Assembly (NCBI RefSeq): GCF_033958435.1
Contig: NC_134152.1
Span: forward strand, 15,920,001-15,984,000
Direction of reading: 5' to 3'
Source of the DNA: Carettochelys insculpta
Taxonomy: Eukaryota > Chordata > Testudines > Carettochelyidae
Length of the DNA stretch: 64,000 bases
Within the stretch, counting starts at the first letter, position 1, and every line of letters starts with the position of its first letter. Under the pieces are notes generated by a model that was not told the DNA's origin, did no database searches, and saw only the letters and a list, made by a program, of their open reading frames with translations. The position numbers and the translations under genes are program-made. This document shows positions 12,170 to 21,915 of this stretch, one piece after another.

Positions 12170-13197
12170 AGAGCACATGCACAGTGGAAGTACAGCAAGT
12201 CCTAGAAAGTAGCAGGAGGACTTCCACTAGGAAAACCAACAAACAAAAATGGACTCACTTCATGGCTTGGTGTTCTACCAAGCAGCTGGCCCCCCTTTCG
12301 GTGCCTATACCTACAATTCTAGAGTATTTACTGGACCTCAAGAGAGCAGGACTCTCGCTATCCTCGTTAAAGGTCCACCTTGCCGCCATCTCGGCGTTCA
12401 GACATGAGGATGGAGGGCACACGGTGTTCGCCCACCCTATGGTTACCAGGTTCCTCAAAGGGTTGGTAAACCTCTACCCCCCTCGGAAACCGATTCCACC
12501 CTCGTGGAGCTTGGACCTGGTGCTTACCACACTCATGGGACCACCGTTCGAGCCCTTGGCCACGGTTCCCCTTCGCCTCCTTACAATAAAGACGACCTTT
12601 CTTCTTGCAATTACGTCAGCTCGTCGGGTGAGCGAGCTTGCGGCAGTCATGGCAACGCCACCCTGCACTGTCTTTTCCAAGGAGGCGGTAACGATACGGC
12701 TGCATCCAGCCTTTGTTCCCAAAGTTTCTTCCGAGTTTCACATCAATGAACCTATTGTTCTACCCTCGTTTTATCCAAAGCCTCATAACTCCAGCGAAGA
12801 GGCGCGCCTACACCTCCTGGACGTGAGGAGGGCGCTAGCCTTCTACGTAGACAGGACCAAGTCCTTCCGGAAAACGGATAGACTCCTAGTCTCCCTCGCT
12901 CCCAAATCGAAAGGAGAAGGTCTCTCATCGCAGAGAATCTCAAAGCACATTGTATCCTGCATAAAAATGTGCTACGAGCTCAAAAAGACTCCTTTGTCGG
13001 CCACTCCCAGGGCTCATTCCACCAGGGCGGTGGCAGCATCAACAGCCTTTTTCAAGGGCGTTGCATTGAAAGACATTTGCAGAGCGGCGACCTGGTCATC
13101 CTACGACACCTTCGCCAAACATTACGCCCTTCACAGGGTATTCCAAGAGGATACCCGTCTCTCTGCAGCAGTCCTCTCGGGCACCAGCTGCACATAA
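12016..13197 (+). CDS. DIRS tyrosine recombinase
   Basis: The start is uncertain; the first in-frame ATG after the methylase segment is at 12016, and the gene overlaps that segment in another frame. The core begins about 12229 (TNKQKWTHFMAWC), with an N-terminal SAM-like region (LSLSSLKVHLAAISAFRH). The catalytic domain has the tetrad: arginine in TSARRVSEL (R1546/1547, numbered from the 7987 ATG), HSTR (H1677, R1680) and the tyrosine nucleophile in KHYAL (Y1713). In DIRS elements this enzyme integrates a circular DNA intermediate by recombination, replacing the DDE integrase of LTR elements. All catalytic residues are intact and the stop follows shortly after, so this is the best-preserved domain of the element. 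Confidence 0.9.
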   Translation: MVPPTPAHVGPPTDASSGGAGSAHASPGVHSASAPPKPATASVANPWLSSLESTCTVEVQQVLESSRRTSTRKTNKQKWTHFMAWCSTKQLAPLSVPIPTILEYLLDLKRAGLSLSSLKVHLAAISAFRHEDGGHTVFAHPMVTRFLKGLVNLYPPRKPIPPSWSLDLVLTTLMGPPFEPLATVPLRLLTIKTTFLLAITSARRVSELAAVMATPPCTVFSKEAVTIRLHPAFVPKVSSEFHINEPIVLPSFYPKPHNSSEEARLHLLDVRRALAFYVDRTKSFRKTDRLLVSLAPKSKGEGLSSQRISKHIVSCIKMCYELKKTPLSATPRAHSTRAVAASTAFFKGVALKDICRAATWSSYDTFAKHYALHRVFQEDTRLSAAVLSGTSCT

Positions 13198-13239
13198 TCC
13201 GATTACCCACCACCTATCTTGGGTTACTGCTGGGTAGTC

Positions 13240-13340
13240 ACCTATGGTGGAGCACCCACGGGGACACTCGAAGAAGAAAGAGAAGTTACTCACCGTAGTA
13301 ACGGTGGTTCTTCGAGATGTGTCCCCGTGGGTGCTCCACT
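13240..13340 (+). repeat. DIRS internal complementary region (ICR)
   Basis: The first half (about 13243-13278, ending CACTCGAAGAA) is the reverse complement of the extreme left end at 7516-7552. The second half (about 13283-13340, AGAAGTTACTCACC ... TTCTTCGAGATGTG) is the reverse complement of the extreme right end at 13521-13588. The left-end variant (GAGTGT) and right-end variant (GAGATGTG) are each matched by the correct half. This is what the DIRS model requires: the ICR templates joining of the two ends in a circle. Confidence 0.85.
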
Positions 13341-13394
13341 TCCCGCCCATCCTCCCCGCTTCGGATCTCTGTTAGTGTTTTGCAGGGGCACCCG

Positions 13395-13588
13395 AGGCGG
13401 TTGGTCGAGGAACTGGCGGGGACCGGATCGCGCACATGGCCAGCGGCGCGCGCCGGCGCATGCGCGGTCCGGCAGAAACTGCTTGGAAGATCCGATCTGT
13501 GGCGCCGGCCAAGCCGTCACCTATGGTGGAGCACCCACGGGGACACATCTCGAAGAACCACCGTTACTACGGTGAGTAACTTCTCTTT
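13395..13588 (-). repeat. DIRS right inverted terminal repeat
   Basis: Inverted relative to 7516-7690, with the shared GC-rich block and the outermost extension GTTACTACGGTGAGTAACTT, which the left end lacks. Its end at about 13588 borders resumed old-DIRS sequence. Confidence 0.83.
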
Positions 13589-13745
13589 ACGTCTCAGATC
13601 AACACGACTGGGAGATCAACCACACGGTTCTCAAGGCGATATTCAGATCACCCTCTGCGCAACTCATAAAAACCACAAATGCCGTCCTAATTCTGCTCCA
13701 GAATGGGATCCAAATCAGCAGAGGGGACCAGTGCAGTGATTTGTG
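13589..13745 (+). mobile_element. Old DIRS retrotransposon, middle part resumed after insertion
   Basis: Immediately after the young element, a frame reads DQHDWEINHTVLKAIF. This corresponds to the HEWQIRPDLLRPIF stretch after RNase H in the intact copy, and it continues the segment interrupted at 7515. The homology fades near 13740. Confidence 0.7.
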
Positions 13746-14500
13746 GGGGCAGGCACCAACCAAGTGCCTGTGTCCCACTTCACTGCCTTGCTTGACCCAT
13801 ACCCTGCCCTCTCCTGGCTCCTGCTCCTGCTCCTCCCCTGCCTGCCTCTTCCCCTAGACGTACCCATGCCACTTCTGGTGGGTGTGGGGGCATTTTTCCT
13901 CCCCTAGACCAGAATGGCTTGAAAACATTACTCCTGGGCTGTATTGTTCCAGAGCAGTGGGGACAGCCTCGTCATCCTCTAGAAGTGATGCTCATGGTAA
14001 GTGTGGGTTGGGGCAATGCAGGGGGTGCATGTGACCCCCGTAAACTCCCACATGATGTCTATGCAAACCATGATCACTGGAGGATGCCAATCTCATTATG
14101 TGGAGCACATCTTTCTTCTGTGCCTTCTCTCCATACCTTTTATCCTGTGAGTCATACAAAAGGTACTCCCATACCAGACACACAGTATTCTTATCACACT
14201 GACATGGCCAAGACAGACCTGGTTTTCTCATCTGTGAGGACTTACAGTTTGATATCCTCACCCACTATGCCAGCAACCAGATTTCCTATCACAACTCTAG
14301 GGTTGCACACTGTACCCAAATCAAGTAACTATTCAACTCAAAGTATGGTTCCTCCCTGGTTCCAGCATGGGGAAGAAACCTGTTCTAATAGAGTAAAGCA
14401 AGCATTGCTGAATAGCTGTCATGTCTCAATGAGCTGTACTTAACTTCATAAGTAGAAAAGATTCTCCTTATAGTGCCAACAAAAGCAAGTGTCTCCTACT
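13746..14500. other. Unassigned sequence inside the old DIRS
   Basis: C-rich sequence followed by a stretch with an open frame at 13919-14443 that matches nothing I recognise. Part may be decayed methylase/recombinase linker of the DIRS copy, or a later insertion. Confidence 0.3.
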
Positions 14501-14519
14501 GCAGTCTCTCTCTCTGTGG

Positions 14520-15480
14520 TACCCAGTTACATATTGGACCTTAAGGAATCTGGTCTGTCACTGAGTTCCCTTAAAGTCCACTTAGCAGCTGTAAACCTTA
14601 CATGAACCAGTGGATGACTTTTATCTTCTCCCACCCTATCACCAATTGTTTTTTTCATAGGAATCCAAGATATATACCCTGAAGTGCAGAACCCTTCATC
14701 ACCTTGGGGTCTTAACCATGTCCTTAATTATCTTAAAAGGCCCCCTTTTAAACCCTTGGTCTCATGCCTCCTCCCCGTGGCATTTCTGGTGGTGCTCACA
14801 TCTGCCAGACGTGTGAGAGAAATAGCAGCCTTTGCTGCAGACCCTCTTTGCACTCTCTTCACAAAGATAAAACCACACTATACCCACACTTTTTAAGTTT
14901 TGCCAGAAGTTGTCTGCACTTTCTACATTAATGAACCTATACAAGTATCAGTGGGATAGCCATGTTAGTTTGGAGCCACGAAAACAATAAGTCCTGTGGT
15001 ACCTTATATACTAACACATTTTTTTGGAGCATAAGCTTTCGTGGGCAAAGACCCACTGAATCAGATGCATGCTCCATGGAAGTTTATGCTCCAAAAAATA
15101 CGTTAGTCTGTAGTGTGCCACAGGACTTCTCGTTGTTTGAATCTATACGCTTACCTGAACTTTTCCTAAACAGCTCAGGGGCACCCTTGAAGCATGCCTT
15201 CACATGCTCAACGAAAGCTGTGGCCTCCTACTTGGACAGGACTTAATTATTCCACAGATCCACAAGAGTCACAGTGCATTCCACTAGAGCCATTGCAGCT
15301 TCCATAGCATTCCATAAGAATGTCCGATAAACAGATGTATTCAGAGCTGCAACTCGATCTTTGGAACACATCTTTGCAAAACATTATGCAATCACACGCG
15401 CTCCTGCCTCACTCAGGCTTGCTGTCCTCTCTTCCACATCCAAGGTTGTCAGGGGCTCCTTCCCTACTCCACACTTGGAG
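14520..15480 (+). pseudogene. Old DIRS tyrosine recombinase, broken
   Basis: Fragments in shifting frames match the intact recombinase. These are LSSLKVHLAA near 14565, LTSARRVREIAAFAADPLCT (14797-14853) with the catalytic arginine, HSTRA near 15280 and a degraded AKHYA near 15375. Stops and frameshifts are frequent. A PLE-end fragment interrupts it at 14943-15140, just after the NEP(I) segment. Together with 6755-7515 and 13589-13745 this completes one ancient DIRS copy. Confidence 0.78.
14943..15140. repeat. Penelope-like element ends in inverted (head-to-head) arrangement
   Basis: A minus-sense PLE end (14950-15064, with AAGCTTTCGTGGG and GACCCACT) is followed at once by a plus-sense end (about 15070-15137, with TTATGCTCC and CCACAGGACTT). 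The two share the sequence around GGAGCATAA in opposite orientation. The plus-sense arm lacks the ribozyme-like core. The fragment sits inside the old DIRS recombinase. Confidence 0.65.
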
Positions 15481-15484
15481 TGCA

Positions 15485-16400
15485 GATAGTGGTGCCCCTC
15501 TGAGTCTTAAAGTCTTGCCTATACATAGGCTTTACCTTAAAACTTCCCAGGTCATAGATTCTTTCACCCAGAGGGTGGGGGGGGGGGTAAGGTCACTGCC
15601 ACCACCTCAGTGGGAAAAGACCCCCTAACCCAGGAAGACACACTCAGGGCATCTTCCTGCCCCCAAGCTCCTAACCCTGCCTCAGGAGAAAGCTTAGACG
15701 CACACAAAAAACTGTGATTCAGTAGTTGACCCTTTTGCTCAAAGGCACAGACTTTTCTTAGGACACAGGATCAGATCAGTTGCTTAAAAACAGATTTATT
15801 CACAAAATAAGAGAAAAGTAAATCATGGGTTGAACACAGAGAGAAATATTTCTTTGGGATTTAGTTTAAAAGTTTCAGGGGAAAAACATCAGGTTAAACA
15901 ACAACACGAGCAAATACAGAGCAGCTAGTCCAACCAAATTTAAAATAACCATAACCTGCATGCACGTAACTATGCACTCTCCCTCCTGGCCAGACCTGCA
16001 CTTCCAGTGAGCTCCAGCACCATATCTTCTACCCAGACACCCACCCTCACCCCCCAGCCTAAATGAGATACCTCACTGTTGCAGCGGTCCAGCCCCACAG
16101 CATGGGCGTGGGGAGGAAAGAGAGGTTTCAGAGAGGACCAAGCTTCAGGACTTCCCTCAGGTCAGATTAACTCTTTTGGGTTCCTGTGGTTAGGAGATTT
16201 CATGAGACACCCCCCCCCCAGCTTTGGGGTGAGGCCAAAATGAGGGGTTCAGTGTGTAGGAGGGAACTTCCAGGAAGTGGGATAGGGCTGGGGCTGAGAT
16301 TGGGTGTCTGGGTGCATGACCCCGACTGATTTTTTTTTCTGTAAATTGGTGACCCCTGACTCAGAAAAGGTTCCCTACACCTGCCATAAATGAACACAAC
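15485..16400 (-). repeat. Probable old LTR-like repeat
   Basis: No coding potential. The minus strand contains an AATAAA signal (plus-strand TTTATT at about 15791), as an LTR read antisense would. Boundaries and terminal dinucleotides were not established, so the class is a guess from composition. Confidence 0.25.
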
Positions 16401-17284
16401 ATTGAAACCGTTTTTGGACATAAATTAATATTTTATTTAAAGTGAAGTTTGCTTAACTGCCAAGATAAAGTGCTTAATCTGTTTAATTATTTTGGTTTTT
16501 ATTATTATTTCCTTTTTTCCTGGTAATACACACTCCTTATGCTACAGCTCCGGTAGCCTGATATGAATAATTTAGTATTTAAAGTGTTTAGAGATAAAAA
16601 TACTATGTCGTCATGGGTAGGTGCTAGATTTGCATTGATCAGGGCCATGGGCCAAAAAGTTTGAGAACAACTGCTGTACAGTGAATGACTCTAGGGTTTT
16701 GTGGGGATAAAAGAGCATGCAGTCATGTAATTAGAGACAGTATCGTAATGCATGCAAAAAACTAAATTAAGTAACCTTTATTCTGCAATTTCCTAACTTT
16801 CGAGTGCTTGATTTAAGGTTCTTTTAATGTAGCTCTTTGTATATAATATACGTTGAGCAGGCTTTCTATGTACAAATTTAATGTGTGTATTTAGCTGTAG
16901 GACCATACGTACCTTCTATGCTCAATAGTGTCAGTGGCTGTCTGGCATGATTTCAGTTTTGTGCAAGGGCAGTGACTTGGTGAAAGAAAATCTTTGTTTT
17001 TGTGCACATTCCTTTTAGATCACTCAGGCTCAGCAGACTCTTTAATAATGTGCCTAGTAACTGGGGGCCATACTTTGGTCTAGAAATGTTCTTCAGAACA
17101 TGGTGTTATGTTTGCAATTAGTTGTTTTTCAAATAGTCATTTAGTGGATTTGATTTGATGTATAACTTAACTGCTTGCTGTTGGAATCAAAAACCTGATT
17201 TGCTAACTCAGATTAAGGAGGTGTAACTCAGTGTTTGTAGGCTAACAAAACAGTGCAAACTAATTTTTTTAATGAGCTCGCTGC
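16401..17284. other. Non-coding AT-rich DNA
   Basis: Nothing recognised apart from a short stretch near 16640-16680 that resembles the worn end of an hAT-type transposon (GCCAAAAAGTTTGAGAACA). Confidence 0.35.
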
Positions 17285-17287
17285 GTT

Positions 17288-17425
17288 AAAGTAACAGAAA
17301 GCTAGCCATATTAGTCTGTACTCCAACAAAATGAAGCAGCAGAAATGTAGCACTTTAAAGACTAACAAAATGATTTATTCGGTCATGAGCTTTCGTGGGA
17401 GAGACCCACTTCATCAGCTCAATCT
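17288..17425 (-). repeat. Penelope-like element end with hammerhead-like core
   Basis: Minus strand from 17417 reads CTGATGA, then A, then a GTGGG/CCCAC hairpin, then GAAA at 17394-17391. That is the hammerhead core pattern CUGANGA-stem-GAAA. Downstream is the PLE 3' tail (AATAAATCATTTTGTTAGTC, then TTTAAAGTGCTAC). There is no coding sequence, so this is a short 3'-end fragment. Confidence 0.7.
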
Positions 17426-17811
17426 CAGTCTGTTTCACTAAGATTCAGCTGTGGAAACACATCATTAGGAGATGCAAAACGAGACAATACTATGTAGTGT
17501 GTTGGTGCTGTTGTGGTTTGGGGAATACTATTCTAAAAGCTATGTTGTTATAGCTGCAAATTGAGTTAAAGACTCACCCTTCTTTATCTTAGTTGGTTCT
17601 GGAAACCATACAAGAAAGTTTCAGCTATGTGTTGCATCTTAAAATGTTGTATATATGAATCTGAAATTTTAGTGCAGAATTTAGCATTTTTAGTATGAAT
17701 CTAAAATAGAGACTTCAAAGGGAACCTGTTCCTCCATCAGGCGAAGAAATATTAACTCCATAGGAAATTATTTTTAAAACAATGTACACTTCAGATTTCT
17801 ATTGCTTTGCT

Positions 17812-17950
17812 CAAGTATCAGAGGTGTAGCCGGGTTAGTCTGGGTCTGCAAAAGCAACAAGGGGTCCTGTGGCACCTTATAGACAAGCAGAAATATATGA
17901 GCATAAGCTTTCGTGGGCAAAGACCCACTTCGTCAGATGCAGGTCTGTTT
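17812..17950 (-). repeat. Penelope-like element end with the best-formed hammerhead-like core
   Basis: Minus strand from 17936 reads CTGACGA, A, GTGGG-TCTTTG-CCCAC, GAAA, then GC-TTAT-GC and TC. This gives stem II of 5 bp, a minimal stem III (A-U, G-C, C-G) with a TTAT loop, and a potential cleavage site after the C at 17899. The single A between the core and stem II is not in the usual consensus, and stem I is weak. Past the core the fragment continues through the conserved TGCCACAGGACCCCTTGTTG tail. Confidence 0.72.
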
Positions 17951-18109
17951 ATTGCTTCGCTGTTTCCTATGGATTTTTTCTCAGAAGTATTAAATGTGAT
18001 TTTTGGGATGAGAAAATATGAGGAAGAACTTGCAGTTCTACTATTTTTGGCCATGTTTAAATCATACATGTAAAGGGTTAAAACTACTCCTTTGGGCAAT
18101 ATTTAGCTT

Positions 18110-18490
18110 TAATCCAGTAAAAGATGGGTTATCTGGAATTTGGAAAACTGGCATGCTGACATCACCTGCTCCACCAGTGGCCACCCAGCCACGGTCAGTG
18201 GAGTGGGGCTGCTTGCAACAGGGCCAGGTGGCTGACTACCCAGCTGTGGCCTGTGGCTCTAGGCTGGCTGCTCAGGTGGGGTTGGGGCCAGTGGCTGCAG
18301 GGGCTGGTGGCTGCAAGGCCATCTGTCTGGCAGCTGCAGTGCGGCCAGCTTCCCATCTGGGTCTAGCAGCTGCTGGCCAAGAGTCAGCTGCCTAGCCACT
18401 GGCAGCAGCAGTGGGGCCTCTGGCACATTTGGTTATCCGGCACTCTGAGTTCTTGAGGAGTGCTGGATAACAGCACTTTTAGTGTAGTTA
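18110..18490. repeat. GC-rich short repeat, probable DNA-transposon derivative
   Basis: An isolated GC-rich block. Related words occur near its ends in opposite orientation (GGTTATCTGGAATTT at the start, GCTGGATAACAG and GGTTATCCGGCAC near the end). The interior repeats GGCTGC/GGCAGC-type words. The spurious open frame at 18018-18395 comes from this composition. Confidence 0.35.
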
Positions 18491-19835
18491 TAACCTTTAA
18501 GGATACAGATCCTGAAACTTGGTAGTTATTGACTGTTTTTATTGGTGTGGAAGCATATGTTTAATGCCTTACTGTAGCTACAAGAATCCTACACAATTCT
18601 TTTATTAATGACACACAGTAAAATATGACTATTCCGGCTGTCTATAACATTCATATATATGTATGCGTGCTATAGTTTGGCTATGTATACATGCAGTAAA
18701 AGTTTTTTATGGTTCATAGTAATATATGCCACCTATTACTCAAAGATCATTAATGACATACCACCTTAAATATATTTATTGGAACCAACTTCCCTCATCA
18801 AACTAAAATAAATTCCAACATGATTGACACTGCTTCCCAGCCTATATGGAACTGTGAGCTTAAGGCAAGCCAGTTTCCATACATTGGCTAGCTGTAGTGT
18901 TAAATTTTAATTGAGGAGCAACTTGTCTCCTGCCAAGGACTGAAAAAGCAGTGATAATATTCAGCATTTTGTGCCTAACTTCACTAAATTTTGAGTTACA
19001 CAAAGCGTGTGAATAACTTGTGAACTGTTTGTAAAATATTAATGTCACTGGTCCCACTGTAGTACTTTCTTTCAAATAGTAAAGCTGGAAACAAAAAAAA
19101 GGACACCGGATGACAGCCAATTTATTTTGCTGAGTCATCCATTATAGCAATGGCTTCGGGCCAGAACTGGGTTTGCAAAGTAAAGATTGAGAGCTGTAAA
19201 ACTACTGTAAATTGAAGGAATGTTGGTAAATTGTTGCTGTGTGAAGGCAGCTAATGAAAGTGGGTAGTTGTTTTTTAAGTGATCCTAATTCTGCATGTGT
19301 TGAGAGAAGTCCTTCCATCATATAGTGACAGGTGTGTTTCAGTGAAATTGTCTTTGCAGAAGAAGGCTACAATAATGGGAGTAACTGGGTGCTAATTGAT
19401 AGACTGCTTTCTTGCTTGCTTTGAATATTTTGCTTAATAGAAAATGCAGCCCAACTAAAAGTGTGCTGTACATCTATCAAAACTAGGTTTTGTCAAAGGT
19501 TTTGTAAATGTAATCTTTTCCTGGCAAACTTGCAAACTAAACCTGCTCAGTTAAGTAATGAGACTTAAAAGAAAAAAAAAAATCCAAGAAGGCTTTTACT
19601 TGCCAACGAGCAGTCAGGATGGGATAATGTCTGAAGAGTTGTTGATTTCTCATTTCTTTAAAGAAATCTTCAACCCAATTAACCCTTTTGTGAGGCCTTT
19701 TTTGTTAGCAGTGCTCAAAGAACAAACATTCTAACATGCAACAATGTGAATTAAGACGGTATGAAACAGCTTGTTTTCTTCCCCAAAGGATGCTATCTGT
19801 GAATGTAGGAAGTCCTACTTTACTGCAGGCTATTG
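18491..19835. other. Non-coding AT-rich intergenic/intronic DNA
   Basis: I see no exon or recognisable repeat. Confidence 0.4.
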
Positions 19836-19849
19836 TATCAATGAGTAAT

Positions 19850-20032
19850 AGATTTACTGGAGCATCGGCTTCCATGGACAGAGACCCACTTCATCAAATG
19901 CATGTCATGATATGCATCTGACAAAGTGGGTCTTTGTCCGTGAAAGCTGATGCTCCAATAAATGTTAGTCTATAAGGTGCCTCAGGACTTTTTGTTTTTG
20001 AGGATTCGGACTAAGATGGCTATCCATGAGTG
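19850..20032. repeat. Penelope-like element ends, palindromic pair
   Basis: A minus-sense end (about 19858-19905, GGAGCATCGGCTTCC ... CACTTCATCAAATGCAT) is joined through an 8-nt spacer to a plus-sense end (from 19913, ATGCATCTGACAAAGTGGG ... GATGCTCC, then the tail to about 20010). The arms form a hairpin of roughly 45 bp. Both ribozyme-like cores carry mutations (for example CTGACAA in the plus arm), so neither is canonical. Confidence 0.68.
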
Positions 20033-20379
20033 TCAAGTGTAAACTTTCTTCTCCTGGGAGTAAAAGTGGAAGTCTCCATTCCAAACTAGTTTCCCTGTCC
20101 TAGACAGTTGACTTCAAAGTGTGGGCACCCTTACTTGGAAGGTGTCCTTTGCAGTTTCACAATAGATCTTTGTTTCTTGTTCATCCTGCATTCCTAAAGT
20201 TTTTGTAATAAAATTAGAGGTATCTTGTTGCATTTTCTTACTGCTAAAGCTTGAACTTTGAATTGTGTATATTCATAGATCAAGCTGTTCACTCCATTTT
20301 CTTTAAAAAATATTTCGGGGAGGGAGGCTGTATTAAAGGCTATTCTATACATAATATCCAACACTCTTCTTCCCCACAG

Positions 20380-20569
20380 CTGTAAACACCAGCAGATATG
20401 CTGAAAGTTATAGGATCCAGACCTATGCAGAATATGTAGAGAAAAAACATGAAGAGAAACAGGCAAAAAGAAAGTGGACAGAAGATAGTTGGAAGGAGAT
20501 GGAGAGAAAGCGATTAAAAACACAATACACGTCATACGTTCCCCACAGTCGGTACTACTGTGTTAACAG
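20380..20569 (+). CDS. Internal exon of an unidentified host gene
   Basis: A 190-bp exon preceded by a strong polypyrimidine tract and AG (CTTCTTCCCCACAG) and followed by the donor GTAAGA. The frame opens with two bases of a split codon, reads 62 codons without stop, and ends with two bases (phase 2). The peptide is charged, with [20 protein letters not shown], a basic/acidic helix ([12 protein letters not shown] ... [10 protein letters not shown]) and a tyrosine-containing end. The frame is uninterrupted, unlike the surrounding sequence, and the phase fits the exon at 39203 exactly. I do not recognise the protein family; the composition suggests a nuclear or nucleic-acid-associated protein, but that is inference only. 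Confidence 0.75.
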
Positions 20570-21660
20570 GTAAGAACTTTTCATAAATCATAATAAGTAA
20601 ACACGTGGAAAGACAACAGCTATTCTTAATTTCAGCAGCTTTGGATGGCTACTCAGGATTTGGAAACTGAGCTGCTCCCTGTCAGCTGTCTGTGTCTTGT
20701 GGCAGACTTTACAATGTGCTTGCACAAGGCAATACTCTCTCACTCCCTGTGAAATGGCCAACTGAACAAAGTAATGAGAATTCCTTCTGTATATCTAAAA
20801 GTGGGGAGAAGGAATTAAAGAAATCCTGTATGTGACTACTTTGCTTTAGCCCCTATTTTTGTAGTGTATGTGTGGGGGATGTTAAGTCTCTAGTGAAAAT
20901 TAAAGGATAGCCATGAATTTTTGGTCCCGTTGATGATCTGCTGGATTGAGTCATGAGAACTCTGTTGTAAGCCTGGTATAGTAAATTCTACTATTACTTT
21001 TTGTTCCTTTTGTCTTGCTTGTTTAGATTAAGCTTTTTCAAACAAGGTGGATCTCACTGTACACCATCAAATGCGATCCGAAGTTTCTAGATATTACTGT
21101 AATTCATTTCATCTCTGCATTTCCCTTGAAGGTTTCTTCTTCACTGTTTCATAGATTGTCTCTCAAACTTTGTAAAAAGCTGCAGGAGCTGGAGGCCTGA
21201 TATTTTTACATGATGGGAGTGGAGACAAATTGGAGCAAAACTGATCAACTGCTTGTTTTTTTCTCCCTTCATCTACATTTGTATTAATAATGTGGTGACC
21301 TGTAGCTCTCATACCCTTTCCTGTTGTGTTGGATTTTGAAGTATGGAATACTGGCTTCACTCTTGCAATAAGAACATTCGTAGAACAGGTCTTATACTTA
21401 CACTGTAGATAAGTGATATATTTAGCATGAACAAAACAAAAGCACAATGTTTTGTGCTTTTTGTTGCTTGTCACGTTTTGATGGCATATCACACTTGTAG
21501 TGTAAGAGTTTGTGATGAATGTTTAGAAGAGAAGGAAGAACATGAGATGCTTGGGGGAACTGGAGTGAGGAGTTATTCTAGGTTTTCTGAAAAATTGTGT
21601 TTGGTAGTTGCATCTTGTTCAGTAGGAGAGAGCATGAATAATGAGAATGGCATGTTACGT
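20570..21660. other. Intron sequence, nothing recognised
   Basis: AT-rich intronic DNA following the donor site. No repeat or exon was recognised. Confidence 0.4.
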
Positions 21661-21667
21661 AAATCTA

Positions 21668-21915
21668 CTACAGCAGTGTTTCCCAAAATGTGGTCCGCAG
21701 CCCAGTATCAGTCCTTGGGGAAAAAAAAATACCAGTCCTTAGAAAATATGCAGATTATCGCTATGTGCTATTATTGTTGTAAATCAATAATAAACTGTGA
21801 AAATTTATTCATTTTTCATTTTTTTTCCTCTGCATTTATATTTATATTTTTGGGCTGCAAAAAAAGGTACTGAAAAAAGAGTCCCAGCTATGTGAAGTTT
21901 GGGAAGCCCTTTGCT
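21668..21915. repeat. Possible hAT-type non-autonomous transposon
   Basis: The left end has CAGTGTTTCCCAAAATGTGG and the right end has an inverted relative (TGAAGTTTGGGAAGCCCT). These ends are typical of short hAT derivatives. Target duplication was not resolved. Confidence 0.4.

Larger units (their letters stand above)
7516..13588 (+). mobile_element. DIRS-type tyrosine-recombinase retrotransposon, near full length
   Basis: This roughly 6.07-kb element contains gag, reverse transcriptase, RNase H, a methylase-like domain and a tyrosine recombinase, with no LTRs or integrase. Left (7516-7690) and right (about 13395-13588) terminal regions are inverted copies of each other, GC-rich and sharing blocks such as the antisense pair around GCCGGACTGCGCATGCGCCGG. 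Between the coding region and the right repeat lies an internal complementary region that matches both outermost ends. The copy is clearly younger than its host DIRS fragment: the reading frames are almost stop-free. Comparing the flanks with the homologous stretch of the insert suggests insertion without a target duplication beyond about 3 bp. Confidence 0.92.

Noticed and set aside
17812..17950. Interpretation as a tRNA-derived turtle SINE
   Set aside because: No convincing A/B box promoter; the end is shared with the GIY-YIG PLE at 45965-47011, which explains it better.
18018..18395. A 125-codon Ala/Gly/Val-rich open frame
   Set aside because: It arises from the GC-rich repeat block 18110-18490; no exon signals.
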